A stretch of 64,000 nucleotides of DNA from Lasiosphaeris hirsuta (taxonomy: Eukaryota; Ascomycota; Sordariomycetes; Sordariales; Lasiosphaeriaceae): assembly GCA_030549175.1 (NCBI GenBank), contig JAUKUA010000001.1:2852001-2916000 (forward strand), written 5' to 3'. The position numbers and the translations under genes are program-made. The notes below the pieces were generated by a model. The model saw only the letters and a program-made list of their open reading frames with translations, made no database searches and was not told the DNA's origin. Below are positions 47,300 through 59,786 of this stretch, in pieces (position 1 is the first letter of the stretch; the number at the start of each line of letters is the position of its first letter).

Positions 47300-49135
47300 C
47301 TACTTCATAGCCAACCGAGCAGCCTTGAATTTGCTCATCCGCCGAGGCCCGCCTTCTTCTTCTTCTGGCTCGACAATCTCCTCCTCCTCCTTCTTCATGA
47401 AACCACCTTGCTTCTGGATCATCTTGTTTCGCAGTCGGTTGTACTCAACTGCCGCGGCTTGGTATAAAATATTGTCATCCGTGTCATCGGGTTCTTGTGG
47501 TTGAGAGGAAACAATCCGCTCCACCACAGTAAATGCAACAGTCACGCCCTCGGGTGGTGCGGGTTCCGTTGATGGTTCGGCCCGAGTCTCGGCATGGAAC
47601 CTCGGGCGGAGTTCAAGAGGGCCTGGTGGGATGGTCGCCGCGGGCGGTGCCATGGCCACTGAGACAGCGGCACGTTCTTTTTTGAACCTCGACACGCGTT
47701 TCATGGGTTCCTCCGGCTCCTCTGGCTCTTCCCACACTGCAGGCGTAGTCGTCTTTTCAACAATATCCCCAATAGGGCTAGTTTCTAGCTTTCGTGGTTT
47801 ATCCTTTGGCTTTGGCGCTAGCCGAGTAGTCGATTCCTCAGCTATATCTTGTTGATTCGGAGACTTCACAGACTTTGGCTCACGGAGAGGCAACATAGAA
47901 GTATGCGTATCTCCGTCTCCGTCTCCTAATATCGACTCCTTGACCACGGAAATCCGCCCAACTCCTGCTTCAGAGGCTCCGGTTTCTGGGTTTTGGCGGT
48001 GCACTGCGAAAGCGGAAGTGGCTCCCAGACGTTTCTCAAGCTCCTGCATACGCTTGATGTAATCGCCGGTGATGACGCTATGTTTGGTACGCCCGAGGTC
48101 ATCTTCGTCCTCATCCTCATCCTCGTCGTCATCAATCTCCTCATCAATCTCATACCAGTCTGGATCTTCTCCTTCGTCGGAGTAATCCTCTTCCAGCTGC
48201 AATTCTGCCACCACTGGGCCGATCTCTTGCATGCTGTATGCTAGCATATCGCGGCGTAGTGCGTTTTCTTCTGCTGACTCGTTTTTCGGAATTACAGCGT
48301 TTGACACATCCGTGTTTTGCAGATCCATGAATGCCTGTCTGAGTTGCTCCACCTCTCGATCGGCTCTAGATTGAGGCGGCTTCCTGAGGTCGTGACCTTC
48401 TTTCGTGTCCTCGGAAAATGACACACTCTTCTTGCTGCTGGGCCGCACCCCACTCGGTGCAGTCTTCTGTGAGTTTTTGGGAGTTGCGGAGGCGGCCGGA
48501 GTCGATCCCGCTTTGATTCCCTCCTTCGCCACATTGGTAGGTTGTGGCACTTCTTTCTTTGGCAAATCCTTTTCTCTTTTGAAGTCGTCGTGGATCCCTA
48601 CTCTCTCGAGGGCCTCAAGAATTTCGGGCTCAGCATCGCCTCCGGTCTGCAAACGAGAGCGAACGACATTGTCATTGTCGTCAAGTTCCTCGATGATGTC
48701 GGTGAGTGGCAGGCCGCTCTCCTCGTCCGTCCCACCATCGGGGTAAGCGACTACTATTGCAGCAGCAAGTTTATTTTCGTCGACTTCAAGAAGCTTCCGC
48801 ACCGAATCGATGTTCTTTTCGACATAATCGATTCGGCGTGAAAGCTGGGTGGCGATTTTGTCGGCGTCTTTCAGGTCATTCTTGCCAAAGATCTCATTGA
48901 TCTCCTTCTTGGTGAGCAGCTCGCTGTCAAAGTCGCGACGGATGCGTGCAAGTTCCTTGCGTGGCGGGGGGTTGTTGGGCAGTATTTCAACCTCCTCCTT
49001 GAGGGCCGAATACTCGAGGTACCACTGCTGCCAATGGTTCAGAGACGCGCGCAGCGTGTTGACCTTTCCCTCGAGCAGTTGCACATGCCGATCAAGGTCA
49101 GATAGGTGGTCTCTTTGCTGCTCCATTGTGGTCAT
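47300..49135 (-). CDS. BUD27: Unconventional prefoldin-like protein Bud27/URI
   Basis: Related to URI/Bud27, prefoldin-like proteins that help assemble RNA polymerases and link TOR signalling to translation. Single exon, 611 residues from the ATG at 49135. The N-terminus is a prefoldin-alpha-type helical hairpin (about residues 5-130: HVQLLEGKV; IATQLSRRIDYVEKNI). A long disordered acidic and Ser-rich region follows (EEIDDDEDEDEDEDD). Two short basic motifs of the DUF3835 type occur: MKRVSRFKKERA near residue 480-490 and RRMSKFKAARLAMK at the very end. Upstream in-frame codons exist but include no ATG. The family is recognisable from this order of parts. Confidence 0.85.
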   Translation of the reverse strand: MTTMEQQRDHLSDLDRHVQLLEGKVNTLRASLNHWQQWYLEYSALKEEVEILPNNPPPRKELARIRRDFDSELLTKKEINEIFGKNDLKDADKIATQLSRRIDYVEKNIDSVRKLLEVDENKLAAAIVVAYPDGGTDEESGLPLTDIIEELDDNDNVVRSRLQTGGDAEPEILEALERVGIHDDFKREKDLPKKEVPQPTNVAKEGIKAGSTPAASATPKNSQKTAPSGVRPSSKKSVSFSEDTKEGHDLRKPPQSRADREVEQLRQAFMDLQNTDVSNAVIPKNESAEENALRRDMLAYSMQEIGPVVAELQLEEDYSDEGEDPDWYEIDEEIDDDEDEDEDEDDLGRTKHSVITGDYIKRMQELEKRLGATSAFAVHRQNPETGASEAGVGRISVVKESILGDGDGDTHTSMLPLREPKSVKSPNQQDIAEESTTRLAPKPKDKPRKLETSPIGDIVEKTTTPAVWEEPEEPEEPMKRVSRFKKERAAVSVAMAPPAATIPPGPLELRPRFHAETRAEPSTEPAPPEGVTVAFTVVERIVSSQPQEPDDTDDNILYQAAAVEYNRLRNKMIQKQGGFMKKEEEEIVEPEEEEGGPRRMSKFKAARLAMK

Positions 49136-49862
49136 TGAAACCGCGAGAGAGTTACTGTGCAAACGGAAATCGCTCCAGAAAAGGTTCCGAGTTGGCGCCA
49201 GGCAATTTTATGTTCTTGGGTAAGGTTAGGAAGGTTTCAGCCGGGAGGCGCCTCATGGGCTTAAGTAATCAGGCTGTCACCTCGCTGGAGAGCGAGTGGG
49301 CGCGGTGGAGACCAAAAGGCCTGGGCAAACCATCTTGATGCACGTAATCAGCACAAGCATTATAGGCAGACTTGTCTGTCATTCACAGCACTCTTCATTG
49401 TTGTAATTGGACTGCTGCTGGGCTGGCCTCGCCATGCACTGCTCCTCCCATCAAAATACATAAATGCTGATAAATAAAACTTGAACACAGAACCCGCCTC
49501 TTGACACGGGCATTCGACTCGATCACTCCCGACCGCAACCGAAAGAGGAGGTATGGAAAAAAGAACTGCAGCTTCAAGCACTTGACTCTAAGAGTCTCTA
49601 AATAAGTATTGACAAGAATCATGCAAAACATGCAACAGCTTCGCATTAAAGACGGGTATATTGTCACCGCTGATATGCCAAAATCTGATTACTGGGTATA
49701 AAAAACGTGCAAGCAAACAACTCTCGCTTCCCAAAGCAACGGAACGCATGAATGATGAGCTTGTTCTCATTTATGCAAAACCCGGGCTGGTTTTGATAAA
49801 ATGTCCCGACTACCAGGATTGCACCTTCAGCCTGTTGTCGGTACCAAGGTCCCGCATCGCCA
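49136..49862. other. Intergenic region upstream of BUD27
   Basis: About 730 bp holding the BUD27 promoter and the 3' flank of the next minus-strand gene. No coding frame supported. Confidence 0.45.
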
Positions 49863-52322
49863 TTAAAAGGCTTGTCGTGACTGGACGCGCTTCCCATCCA
49901 GAAACTTGGGACTTCTCTGGTCGTAATACAGGTTTCTCCCCTGCTCTCTCTTCTTTTGCTCGAATGCGGCACGTTCCTCGTCGTCGAGAGAGAACGCTTT
50001 TTTGAGCCACCCAAATGCGCTACGCTTCTTTTTCAGCGTCTGCGAACTGCCTGTCTCGTGCGTCATCGTCGTCACATTGCTCAACATGCTCATGCCCATG
50101 GCCGACGGAATATTGCGCGGCGGCGCTTGCTGGTTTGGAAATCGAGACGTTGACATGGTTCCCGACGTGTGCGGTCTTTGCTGCAGGGGCGAATGCGGGC
50201 TCGCTTGAACAGGGCGGAAGAATTGCTGATCCGAATGTGGCGATGGTATCAGCCTGGGACGAGCCGGTGCTGGGAAGTCAGGAATAGGAGGATCCATCGA
50301 CACGATTAATGGAATCGGTGGCCGTTCCATATCGGACCCATACGCCGAATCCGGCGCCTGGTAGGTTCGAGGAGAATGATAAATAGGTCGCTGTAGTTCT
50401 ACATTCGGTGGTGGAACCTGGATAGACTCCGGTGGAGTCGTCTTCAGCGATACTCGTTGTCTCAATGATGTTCTCTGCTGTGGTTGTGCCTCTAGCTCTG
50501 ATCTCGGCTCAGGGGTTACCGTCACTTCCGGGTTAGTATCCTGTTTCCGACTTTGCCTAGGCTCAGGTCTTGCTCCAATAGCAACCAACTTCGGCTTAGA
50601 CGGCTGCGGTTGCGTATGTTCGACCATCCTAGGCTGTAAGGATTCCACCCTATGCGGCGTTGAAACTCTATGTGGCGTTGGAACTTCAACTGCAATAGAC
50701 AGCGAATCGACTCTGGGTTTCAAGGACTCGCCCCTCGTCCTAGGCCTGTCTTCCATCCTGGGTTGCCGGCGATCCACGATGAATGGAGATGGTAGAGGGG
50801 ATGGTAGCGGCGACGGCGGCAGAGGGGTATATGTCCGTGGCTGTAAGATGTATAACCCGGCATCGGCATCCTCATTCTCGACGGTTGGGTCCTCCGGCGG
50901 TGGTGGGCGCTCGGAAAGTCGGCGGGGATTTCGAGCAGGTGGCGCAATCTCTTCATCTTCTTTCTCATATTCATGATCATTCTCCTCGTGCTCCTCCTCC
51001 CCCCCTCTTCTTCATGTACCGACATCTCTGGCGGTGGGGTTTCCTGTGCTGGTTGCTGTGGTTGTCGAGGTCGCAGGCTCATCACAGACTCCCTTCTGGT
51101 TTGAATATCGAAAAATGAAATTTCAGGTGAGTCCATCTGGTTAATAGAGCTTAGTCGAAGGGACAGCCGAGGGGGCGCGTTCGAAATTTTGAGAATGGGG
51201 GACGCTGGTGGTGTCGTGACCGACGACGCATTTGAAGCCTGGGGACTATGCTGCGGGGAAGAATAAGGCTCGACGCTGAGCTACTGGCGGGTTAGCGACG
51301 ATATCAAAAACTAAGGGCATCCGTGGCATGGAACTAACCCGAGTACTGCGGCTGACTTCCCCAGCCTTCCGCTCCATTTCAGAGACCATCCCGTTCAACT
51401 TGGCAATCAGGCCGTTGAGCGTGCTGGCCTTGGCTTGAAGGTCAATAAACGCATTGAACCATCCGTCGGTGTTCCCTTTCATGGCGTCGAAGATATCGAT
51501 GACGTCGGGCCGATCCCGCCGCCATTGCCCATGCTGCTGCTCCGCCAAATAAATACTAAACTCCCTCGTGGAGCTAACACCCTCGGCAAGATCCTCGATG
51601 ATTTGATGAAGCGCAACCTGCGTTCTGGCTACTATGTGCTCGATCTTCTGGTTGCCGTCTAGTATCTGCACGCGGAAATTGCGATCCTCCAACATGCGCT
51701 CGAAAACCTCCATATTATCCATTGGTAGCTTCAGGTGGTCGACTCGGTCCCTCAAATCCTTGGTTGCCAGGCCAATGTCCTCTAAGGTCGTTTCCAGAAA
51801 CTCGTCCACTTCGTCAATGTGACCTTGCAGAATAGACACAACCAGGATTTGACTGTTTGCCATGCCGTTGAGTAGCAGATATACACCAAAGGAAATTTGG
51901 GCCATCAGTCTGCGTAGCTCGTGGTTTACTTGGCCTGGGCGATGACGCCAGAGCTCAACTGGGGGGCCATCTGTTTTTGCCTGATCAAGAAGCTCTTCGC
52001 GGCGGGCTTTAGCGTCACCGGTTCGTAACTTGGGCTTTGGCGTCTTTCCGCCGTGCGTGGCCTCGATCAAGGACTCAGCGAAAGCATCCTGCATAGCAGT
52101 AATGGGATGCTCAGGTGCTGGTGCGGGAGACTCGTCGGGTTTCTTGCGCGTATCGACTTCTAAATCCAACCCTCGGCCCAGAGCCGCCCTGCCCCTTTCC
52201 GCCGCATCCTCAGGGAGAAGCAGGATCGGTAGATTCTCATCGGGGCGAACCGGTGGCGGATGGGTGGTTGTGGAGGTCATGGTAGAAGCCGACATCGGGG
52301 GTTTTGCGGTACCAGCTACCAT
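49863..52322 (-). CDS. Large fungal protein of unknown function, with a one-base frameshift in a C7 run
   Basis: Two exons, 52322-51339 and 51280-49863. I do not recognise the family. The N-terminal 328 residues look folded and helical (RLMAQISFGVYLLLNGMANS; LHQIIEDLAEGVSSTREF; ALQ-type coiled-coil segments). After the intron the protein is Pro/Arg-rich and disordered, ending in a conserved-looking tail (SAFGWLKKAFSLDDEERAAFEQ). In exon 2 the frame breaks at the C7 run 50999-51005. One extra base there would make the whole gene 801 codons and join two acidic, protein-like halves. A 71-nt intron across the site also restores the frame but lacks a branch point. Start uncertain: ATGs at 52322, 52295 and 52280. 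Confidence 0.6.
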
Positions 52323-55300
52323 TGGCGCGCAGATCAATCAGCACGGTGATCGGCAGGAACGCGTGGAACGGTGCCCGAGGGGCAGCTTGTCCGACTGTCG
52401 GCTCGCTACGACTTATGCCACTCCTGCAATTGCCCGTCAAATGGTAGGTTCGTACGAGTCTAATTAGTCGCGAGTGCAGCTGTCAAACAAGTTGGTGTGA
52501 AAATAGCAGGAAGATATCGAGCCGAGTCAAGTCATAAATAGCCCTCGAATCGAGACATAATGGCTTAGATCATCAAAAGGACGTTTGATGTCCAAGGTCA
52601 GTCAGGTGGACCGCAGACCTGGAGCAATGGGGACGAGGTTCCAGGCTGAGCACCAAAATCGTAATTGGGGATGCTCCTGACAACAGGAAATTCCGAAGTT
52701 GCAAGTTGGTTGCGCGGCAATGGTAGATCCTTGATACCTCTTATCAGCTTCGTGTGTGTAGGGATGTCGGTATTCGTAAAGTCGCACCAGATCACACGAG
52801 CCTCAGGCAAGAATGGAGGTGAGCGGCAGGCCGATGGAAAGACCAAAAAAAAATATTGAAGAAGACTGCTGTAAATGGATCAAGAGTGAGTGGCGCTAAG
52901 ATCAAGCAAACAGACCAAGACACGACGAAGGGAGAGTTGGAGAGAAAAGAAACGAAAATGGATCCCGAGTCAGTGGGTGCTGAGCGGAGGAGAAAAGGGA
53001 AAACCCATGCTGAATTGTTGACTAACCCATCATCCGTTTCTAGCGTTCCTGGAAGCCCAGAGCAGACGATGAATTGCACACCATTGGACAAATTCCCCCC
53101 TCGCAGCCTGGCCCTGCATTGCGGCGGCGCACAACAGCCAGGACGACGCCACATTAACTGGGAAACCCCTGTGTGTCGACGTGAAGGCGGGCCTGGCGGG
53201 CTGTCATTGGAACCAGGTCTGGGAGCCCCAAGTTTTTTTCGTTCCTCCCTGGTAACCAAAACTGACAGGGCATGGGTACCACCTTCCTGAGGTACAGAGT
53301 ACAACCTGGTGTGCGCACAACCTACCAACCTTAGCCGGACGTTATAGGAGGATTACATCCTTTCCCGCTGCCTTCCAGGCTTGCCTTCCAGGCTTGCCAG
53401 GTTCGTCAGGGGGCCCGGTTACGATGCGGTTGGAGCGCCTCGGGCTGGGATTGCATGCGCTACCGAAATCACGTAAATTGAGTCCAACTCTCTTTCCCCG
53501 GCGCTCGGATTCTTTCATCTCGAAGCGGCAACTGATGCTACTGGATGCTGCACAAATCCCACACAGCGTGGGGAACTATTGATGACTACCTGAGCATAGA
53601 CACCCGATGAGCAACTTATCGAAGACGTGGGTAGGAGGGCACTAGCGCAGTGTACATAGAGAAAAGGAAAAATATTTGCAGGATCGATCCGTTGCCGGCA
53701 GAAGGAAGACGACTACGAATATGCGACGGCCAGATGCGCCGTCGAATACTCATGATCGTGTGTTTTCGCGGTTCGAGCTCACCTCAGCGACCGCAGCGGG
53801 CTGAGTAGGGAATAAACCATTCGGTTGCCAACTTCAAACTCCAGCGGAGGGCGTCAACTCCCCCAAAGTAGCTGCAGCTTGGCACTCGGTTTTGTCAACA
53901 GGGGCTAGGAGGGGCCAAGAGGGCCTGGCTCCTCCCCCGGCTACGACATCGCTTCTCCTTCTGAGCATGTATATGACTATAGACGTCCCCGACGTCGTAA
54001 TGGCTTCCAGGTTGAGTTCATCCAGGTCATCTCACCCATCATAAAATTGCAATTATAGATTTGAAAATGTCATTCTGCTAGGTCTGAAGGTGTTCTTCAC
54101 AGTCACAGTCTGGCCCATCTCATTTCGCCTTGTATGTAGGAACAGCTTGAGGGAGCAATGCATCTATCTGCATGCTGCAAAGAATCCATGTCCTATATGT
54201 CCGCCTTGCATCGGGAGGCCCTTCGATAAATCCCATTCGTTTGCAGCTGCAAACTGTCTGTGGATTACCTTCCCCTATTTGGCTTCACGTGTTCTTGCAT
54301 AACGACGGCTGTGAGTGTTGACGGTTTTGCCCTCATGTCGGAAATTCGCTAGCTCCTCAAGGTCAGCCAAGTGCCGTCCAAGGAGACGCGCTGATATGGA
54401 TTTGTGTATGATTGCCCCTCCAATTCGTGAATTCCATTACAACGTGCCGCTCTCGCGGACTGGCCAGTGTCTGATTGCCGCATCTCTTTCCCAAGGCCGG
54501 CGGTAAGCCAAATGGCTGCTGATTCCCCGCATCCAGCACACCATCTCAAATGGAACAACCTGCTAAGCGTTCAGTTGGTTGCCACCACCCAAGCGGTCGA
54601 TATTGCTACGCAAACCTCCGCCGCTTAGCTCCCGTCTCTCAACAGCGGCTGGTTGGGCCCTCAACAGCCGTGCTGTTAGTGTTCACAGGGTCACGGATGT
54701 TGCACAACCATTGGCTTTTCGGTCAAGATTGTCAAATTTGGTATGCCCAAGTATTTTACTGCAGAGTTGTAGGGCAGACTTGAAAGACGGCAGACTCCAA
54801 GCCGGCATAGTGGCAGTAGCATCAACGGCGTCGCTTATTGATGCCATAACCGCCGTTTTCGTGGCAAGGCAGCCCATGATACAGATAGGGCTGTGTGGGT
54901 GGTTCAAACTTCATCACCTAGGTACGGAGTAGTATGCAGTAGGCAGCTTCGCACGATGTAATACACAGCTGTTTCACTCCCCTGCAACCCTGAGTTCTTG
55001 AGGCTTCTCAAAGACACAGCTTTCTTTGGTGCGACATCAGCATGTGCGAGGTGATCCTTCATGCTCATCAGTGATGTGGCTCTTATCTTTGGTGCTGTGC
55101 AAAGACGTCAGGATTTCTCAAGTCTAATTGAACATCCTTGTCTAAAGTAGGCCTAAGGTAGGGAGGTGGGATATCCTCACCATGATGACAACCGAAGCAA
55201 TGAGGTGAGGAGCATGCTGCAAGTCGGCCCAAGGAGAAAGAGACGAAAGGAGCTGAACCACCCCCTGTCTGCTGTCCCGGTCGTGTTCACGTGTAGAATG

Positions 55301-55558
55301 AGCTGTCGCGCCTTCCCTTGTCTACCTTACCTAACTTTGCATAGAGTGCCAAGACAAAGCCTTCAAGATCCAATGCCTTGAGCTCCGAATCTTTGCGATC
55401 ATCACCAAAGAGACGCCGTGACGTCGCATTCGGCACAATTCACGATTTTCCTCCTCCCTCTTCACCTCTGCGCCGCTGGTTGTCTTATACCTCTCTCCGT
55501 CCTCAAATCCTCAGAGTCGCTTTTCAAATTGTACAAATCCTGTACAAATCCAAGCATT
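52323..55558. other. Long gene-free stretch
   Basis: About 3.2 kb, the longest gene-free part of the window. Frames up to about 178 codons exist on both strands (52792-53328) but lack protein-like composition and overlap in opposite directions. It includes a 13-bp direct repeat (CTTCCAGGCTTGC near 53372-53398) and short elements such as CCTAAGGTAG near 55150 and TACGGAGTA near 54923. I see no transposon open frame, terminal repeat or tRNA. Confidence 0.45.
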
Positions 55559-56506
55559 ATGGCTCGGGGAGCTTTCTCCTTTGGCACCGATATTTGGGAT
55601 CCGTCCCATCGGTTCGAGACGTCATGGCTGCTATCGCCGTGGGCATTATTCTTCGTCCGCGCACTTTTCGTAAGTCGCCCGACTGGCAAACTATACAGAT
55701 TCCGGATAGCCTGCGGATGCATCGCAACGCCCATACTCAGCAACGGCTGTCACTATGCATTGCGCTTTGTAGACTGACTCCAACAGTCCCTATATATCTT
55801 CGTCACGATTGTCTTCATCCTTGCATGGCGCTGCGCCTTCTCGGCGAACCACTGCATTTCATCTCAAGAGCAGTTTAGTTACTTTACCGTCCTCACCTAC
55901 TGGGGTCTGGGCTTTTACTTTCTCGCCGCCGCCATCCACACCTTCACGTACGCTCGCTCCGGCATCGCGCTGCTCGACCGGTGGCCGCGCCCACTACAAG
56001 CGCTTCACTCGGCCTACTACACCACCATCATCGTCTACCCATTCGTCGTCACCATCGTCTTCTGGGCCCGCCTCTACTCTGGAAAGTGGTTCGTCCTCCC
56101 GTTTGACGGCTGGTCCAATGTCTCGGAGCACGCCATGAACAGCGGTTTCGCTCTCTTCGAGATTGTGGTGGCGCGAACCAACCCACCCCCGCCCGTCCAC
56201 ATGCTTTGGCTCATCCTCGTGCTGGCGCTGTACCTGTCGCTAGCCTACTTGACCCATGCCACCCGGGGTTTCTACCCATACGACTTCCTCGACCCCGTAA
56301 AGCAGGGCGTGTTCGTGGCCGCATACGTGTTTGGCATTGCCATCGGGTCGCTGATCGTTTTTGGCATTGTGTGGGGTCTGATTTTGCTGCGGAAGTATAT
56401 CACGGAGAAGAAGTTGGGCAAGGGCGGCAAGTCTGCGAACAAGCCACACCGGTCTGGTGAAGTGGCGGAGTTCCGGGTGGAGATGGGACACAAGGAGCCA
56501 ATATGA
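55559..56506 (+). CDS. FAR-17a/AIG1-like integral membrane protein
   Basis: A multi-pass membrane protein of the FAR-17a/AIG1-like family, which includes mammalian hydrolases of fatty acid esters of hydroxy fatty acids (AIG1, ADTRP) and yeast YHR140W. Two exons, 55559-55669 and 55787-56506, giving 276 residues. About six hydrophobic helices are visible (SLYIFVTIVFILAW, FYFLAAAIHTF, IIVYPFVVTIVFW, LWLILVLALYLSLAYL and others). Family-type segments LPFDGWSNVSEHAMNSG and FYPYDFLDP are present; the conserved Thr/His hydrolase residues may correspond to T and H in these helices, but I did not align them. The C-terminus is a basic cytosolic tail. Confidence 0.85.
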
Positions 56507-56917
56507 TGCCTTCATTTTGTAACGTTTGTATAGGGGCATACACCGCCTCTTCATTCTCATGTTGGTCATTAGGATGCGGCTCAGGCTGGCGCTTTGAGGT
56601 TGCTTTGGTTTCCCTTGAATTTGGTCAATGACATGGTCTTGTTTGTACAAAGCACATATACCCCGGACGTGTTCAAAGTACTATGTATGTACTACCTTTT
56701 GGTACCACCTTTCGTCTGATGGAGCGTTTGGAGTTCCGGCCTTCCATTGTAGCACAGGGGGAATGCCTTGGTAGCATGCTACACCCGCTCGCATGACGGA
56801 AGCAACATACTACAGGGGAAAAATGTCATTTCCAAACGTTAACATCGCTTGGCTTCATCTAATAGTAATACATGTTATATACATTCTTGATTTGCTTCCT
56901 CCTCGAGGACGACCTTG
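56507..56917. other. Convergent 3' intergenic region
   Basis: About 410 bp between the FAR-17a-type and GUP1 stops. Nothing recognised. Confidence 0.5.
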
Positions 56918-59051
56918 TCAGCACTTGAGGTTGATGCCTCTCTTCTTTTCGCTCTCCCGAATCTCAAACATGACCTGAATACCCACAAATGTCGCCGCGG
57001 ATGACAAGGCAAGGAACGTGAGCCCTAAGTTACCGTTCACTCTGGTTAGTCATTGAACACGAAAAGCCAGAGGAGAAAAAGGGTGACAACAAACCATTGA
57101 TATCCTTAAAGATTCCCTCTAGGATGCTCTTCAGGCCCTCGGGCCCAACGGCAAACCCAACAAGGTTGGCTGCAATCATCATGAACATATTCGCCACGCC
57201 GCCGACACAGCACAGCATCCGATATGTCGTCGGGTGGAGTGTCCAATTACGCTTTGGGAACAAGAGGCCCGCCGAAATTTCAGGCAGGAAAAATGCAACA
57301 ATCAGCCAACTCCAGATAACCATGTTGAGCTTGATATCATGCCATAGTGCGACAAAGGTGAAGACCACCAGGTATGTCACGATTGACCGCACTGCGTCAC
57401 GCACCGTAGAGAAGCTAGATCCGCCCAGCGGAATGTAGATATAGCGCAACAACCAGCGGTAGTACGAGCGGTGCCAGCCGCGCCAGAAGGACAGGGTGCT
57501 GTAGTTGTTGGCGATGCAGCGGATCATGTTCTCGGGCGGGTCGATGCCATCAACGAGCGACCAAAGGCGGAAAAAACGCCAGGGCAGCAGCAGCTTGAGC
57601 CACACGACGAACAGGTTGAAGAGGGACAACAGACTAAGTTGCGGGGGCGAATACGACCTCCAGTCTGGATTCGACTTGAGAATAGCGCTGACATAGTGGA
57701 AGTGAAGGAGGACCTCGAGTGTTAACACCACAACGACGAAGCGGATGGCGTACCGAACGGTCCGCGGCGTCTCAATGGTTGCCGACCGATACCGCTGCTG
57801 CGATATATAGTCGTTGAAGGTCATGATAGGCCCAGCTAGATATAGTGGCGCGTAAATGGTGTAAGCTACGTAGCTGACAAAGTTGTAATCGCCAGCCGGC
57901 GCTGGGTTGTTGACGCGGTCGCGCTCAGAGAGATTGGCAGGGTCTAATTGCTTCTTCTTGGGTCCGTCAGTTGAGAACTTTGAACAAGATCAGGTCACGG
58001 TGAGCAGAGCATCGTACCTCAACTGGGCTAGAACTACGTCGGTCTAGACTCCAGTAATAGTCAAGATTATAGCTGATCAGCCTCAAAATGGTGAGGTTGA
58101 AGAGAATCTCCCACCGAGATATCAACCCGCCATGGCTATCCATCCACTCTCCTAGCTGTACCAACGCCGATGAGCCAGACACAACATCCTCACCAAGCCT
58201 ATTAGAAAGAAATAGGGAAATGCTGCGATACTTGTAGCCGTTACACAACTCGTTGGAGAGCAAAATAAAAATGTTGAACGCCCATGTCGCCGGTGGCACC
58301 AAGCGCTTTGGAAGCTGTGTCCCGATCTTGTAGTTCAAGACTAGAATGAGCAATACCTTGGCGGCCGAGAAGCCGTGAAGCACGACGAGGAATGCGAGGG
58401 CGAAACCAAAGTCGAACCGCACTCGATCGCGCTTCCGGGTCTCGGCAGACTCGGGACTCAGCGGTACCCCCGGCCTCTGCGGGGTCTCTTTAGTGCCCAA
58501 AATGCGGTTGTAGAGCTTGCGCAACAGCGGATGCACAACAATAAGAGCGGCCATGTATTTGAGATTCACGCGTGTCGTATGGTACTGGGCGTCGGATACA
58601 TCCTGCAAGCCATGTGATTAGAACGGCAGCCGGTTAAGGGGAGGAGGTAGTCGTACAATCTTGCGCCCCGGAATCCAGCCGTCGTCAAGAAGTTGTTGAT
58701 ACTTGTGGTATCTAGGGTCCGATGCTATACCGCCAAAGTTGTTACTACATGTCCCCTCTGCGAAGAAGAAAAAGAATGTTGACTGGCATAAAACATACGT
58801 CGTGATACCGTGTATGGATACCAGAGCATGGCTGGTATTGCCACACAAACCACCACGTAGTATAGGTAGAACTCTAGCGTGCCCCATCTCGACGGTTGTG
58901 CTTGCGCTGCCGTTGACCTCTGATCATCCCTCTTGTCCGCCGCGGCTGCCGCCTTGCCCCTATACGCGACGGTTGAGGGTGTCGTGAACCGGGTGTCGAG
59001 GGTGTCCATATCGTAGACACTCCCGACGAACGACCAGAATCCAGGCGCCAT
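56918..59051 (-). CDS. GUP1: MBOAT-family GPI-anchor remodelling acyltransferase Gup1
   Basis: An ER O-acyltransferase that adds a long acyl chain to GPI lipids; first described for glycerol uptake phenotypes. Five exons: 59051-58799, 58757-58657, 58602-58018, 57956-57095 and 57039-56918, giving 640 residues. Family signatures are visible: DDGWIPGRK after the first membrane segment, GPIMTFNDY, and FWRGWHRSYYRWL with H475. The conserved MBOAT histidine H519 lies in VALWHD, and the charged C-terminus is MFEIRESEKRKRGINLKC. Exon 4 starts in a run of three AAG acceptors (57951-57960), so its first residues may vary. The last intron ends at CCAGAG, chosen because CCAG gives an immediate stop. Confidence 0.94.
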
Positions 59052-59786
59052 CTTGGGAGCGAATTGAGGGTCGCAAAGGGAAAGCAATCAGATTATTCCG
59101 GTGCATCTATAACATTGTTATAATGCTCAGCTAAGGTGACACGTCCTGAGCGGAGTCGAGAGTCGTTTTGGATTGTCCAGTCGGCGCTATTGCGTTGCGG
59201 AGATGTGCAATCTATCATTTGGTCTGCGTCGCGAGACCCGTGTTCGTCAGGTCATTCAGCCGAGGCGTTGTCGTGGTGTGCTGGGCACTCCTTCAGCTGG
59301 CTGCAGGTGGCGCGGGGCAAATTCCAGCCCCTGAACACTTGGCAACCCCAAACTGACCAACACAGCCCACTTGATATCTCATCCCATCGTCACTTGTGAT
59401 TTTACTAACTATATCCGAGTCAAATCGTAACCCCCTATATTTGTCTAGCTTCCCATTTTTGTCCAGGCTAAGCACATCTCTTGCGTTGACCAGTGTTCCC
59501 CTTCGCTTTTTTACAAAAGGGGCTCATTTCATTCAATATCTATCTGCCTACCTAAGGTAGCACCTTACCCATCCACCATGAATCTTTAACCATGCCAAGT
59601 TCCAAGGCCCTCTCTCTCACGGGCGTCAAGTTCAATATGCAATTGTATTAAATATCTCTTTTCTTTTCTGGAATCCTGCTCTGCTTAGTCGTAAAGGCTG
59701 GTTTGTTTGGCCTCGCTCTCCGGCAGCGGAAGATAATGCAGTTTCACCGACACCAACACCAACACCTCCAATTTCTATTTCTTTTC
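59052..59786. other. Intergenic region upstream of GUP1
   Basis: About 735 bp between the GUP1 start and the end of the decayed WSC gene. It contains the GUP1 promoter and a palindrome-like CTACCTAAGGTAG near 59547-59559. No coding frame supported. Confidence 0.45.

Noticed and set aside
49136..49162. Nine-codon upstream extension of BUD27
   Set aside because: It would need a TTG start; the first ATG is at 49135.
52792..53328. Overlapping frames of 144 and 178 codons on opposite strands
   Set aside because: Unstructured composition, no splice-supported extension and no recognisable motif.
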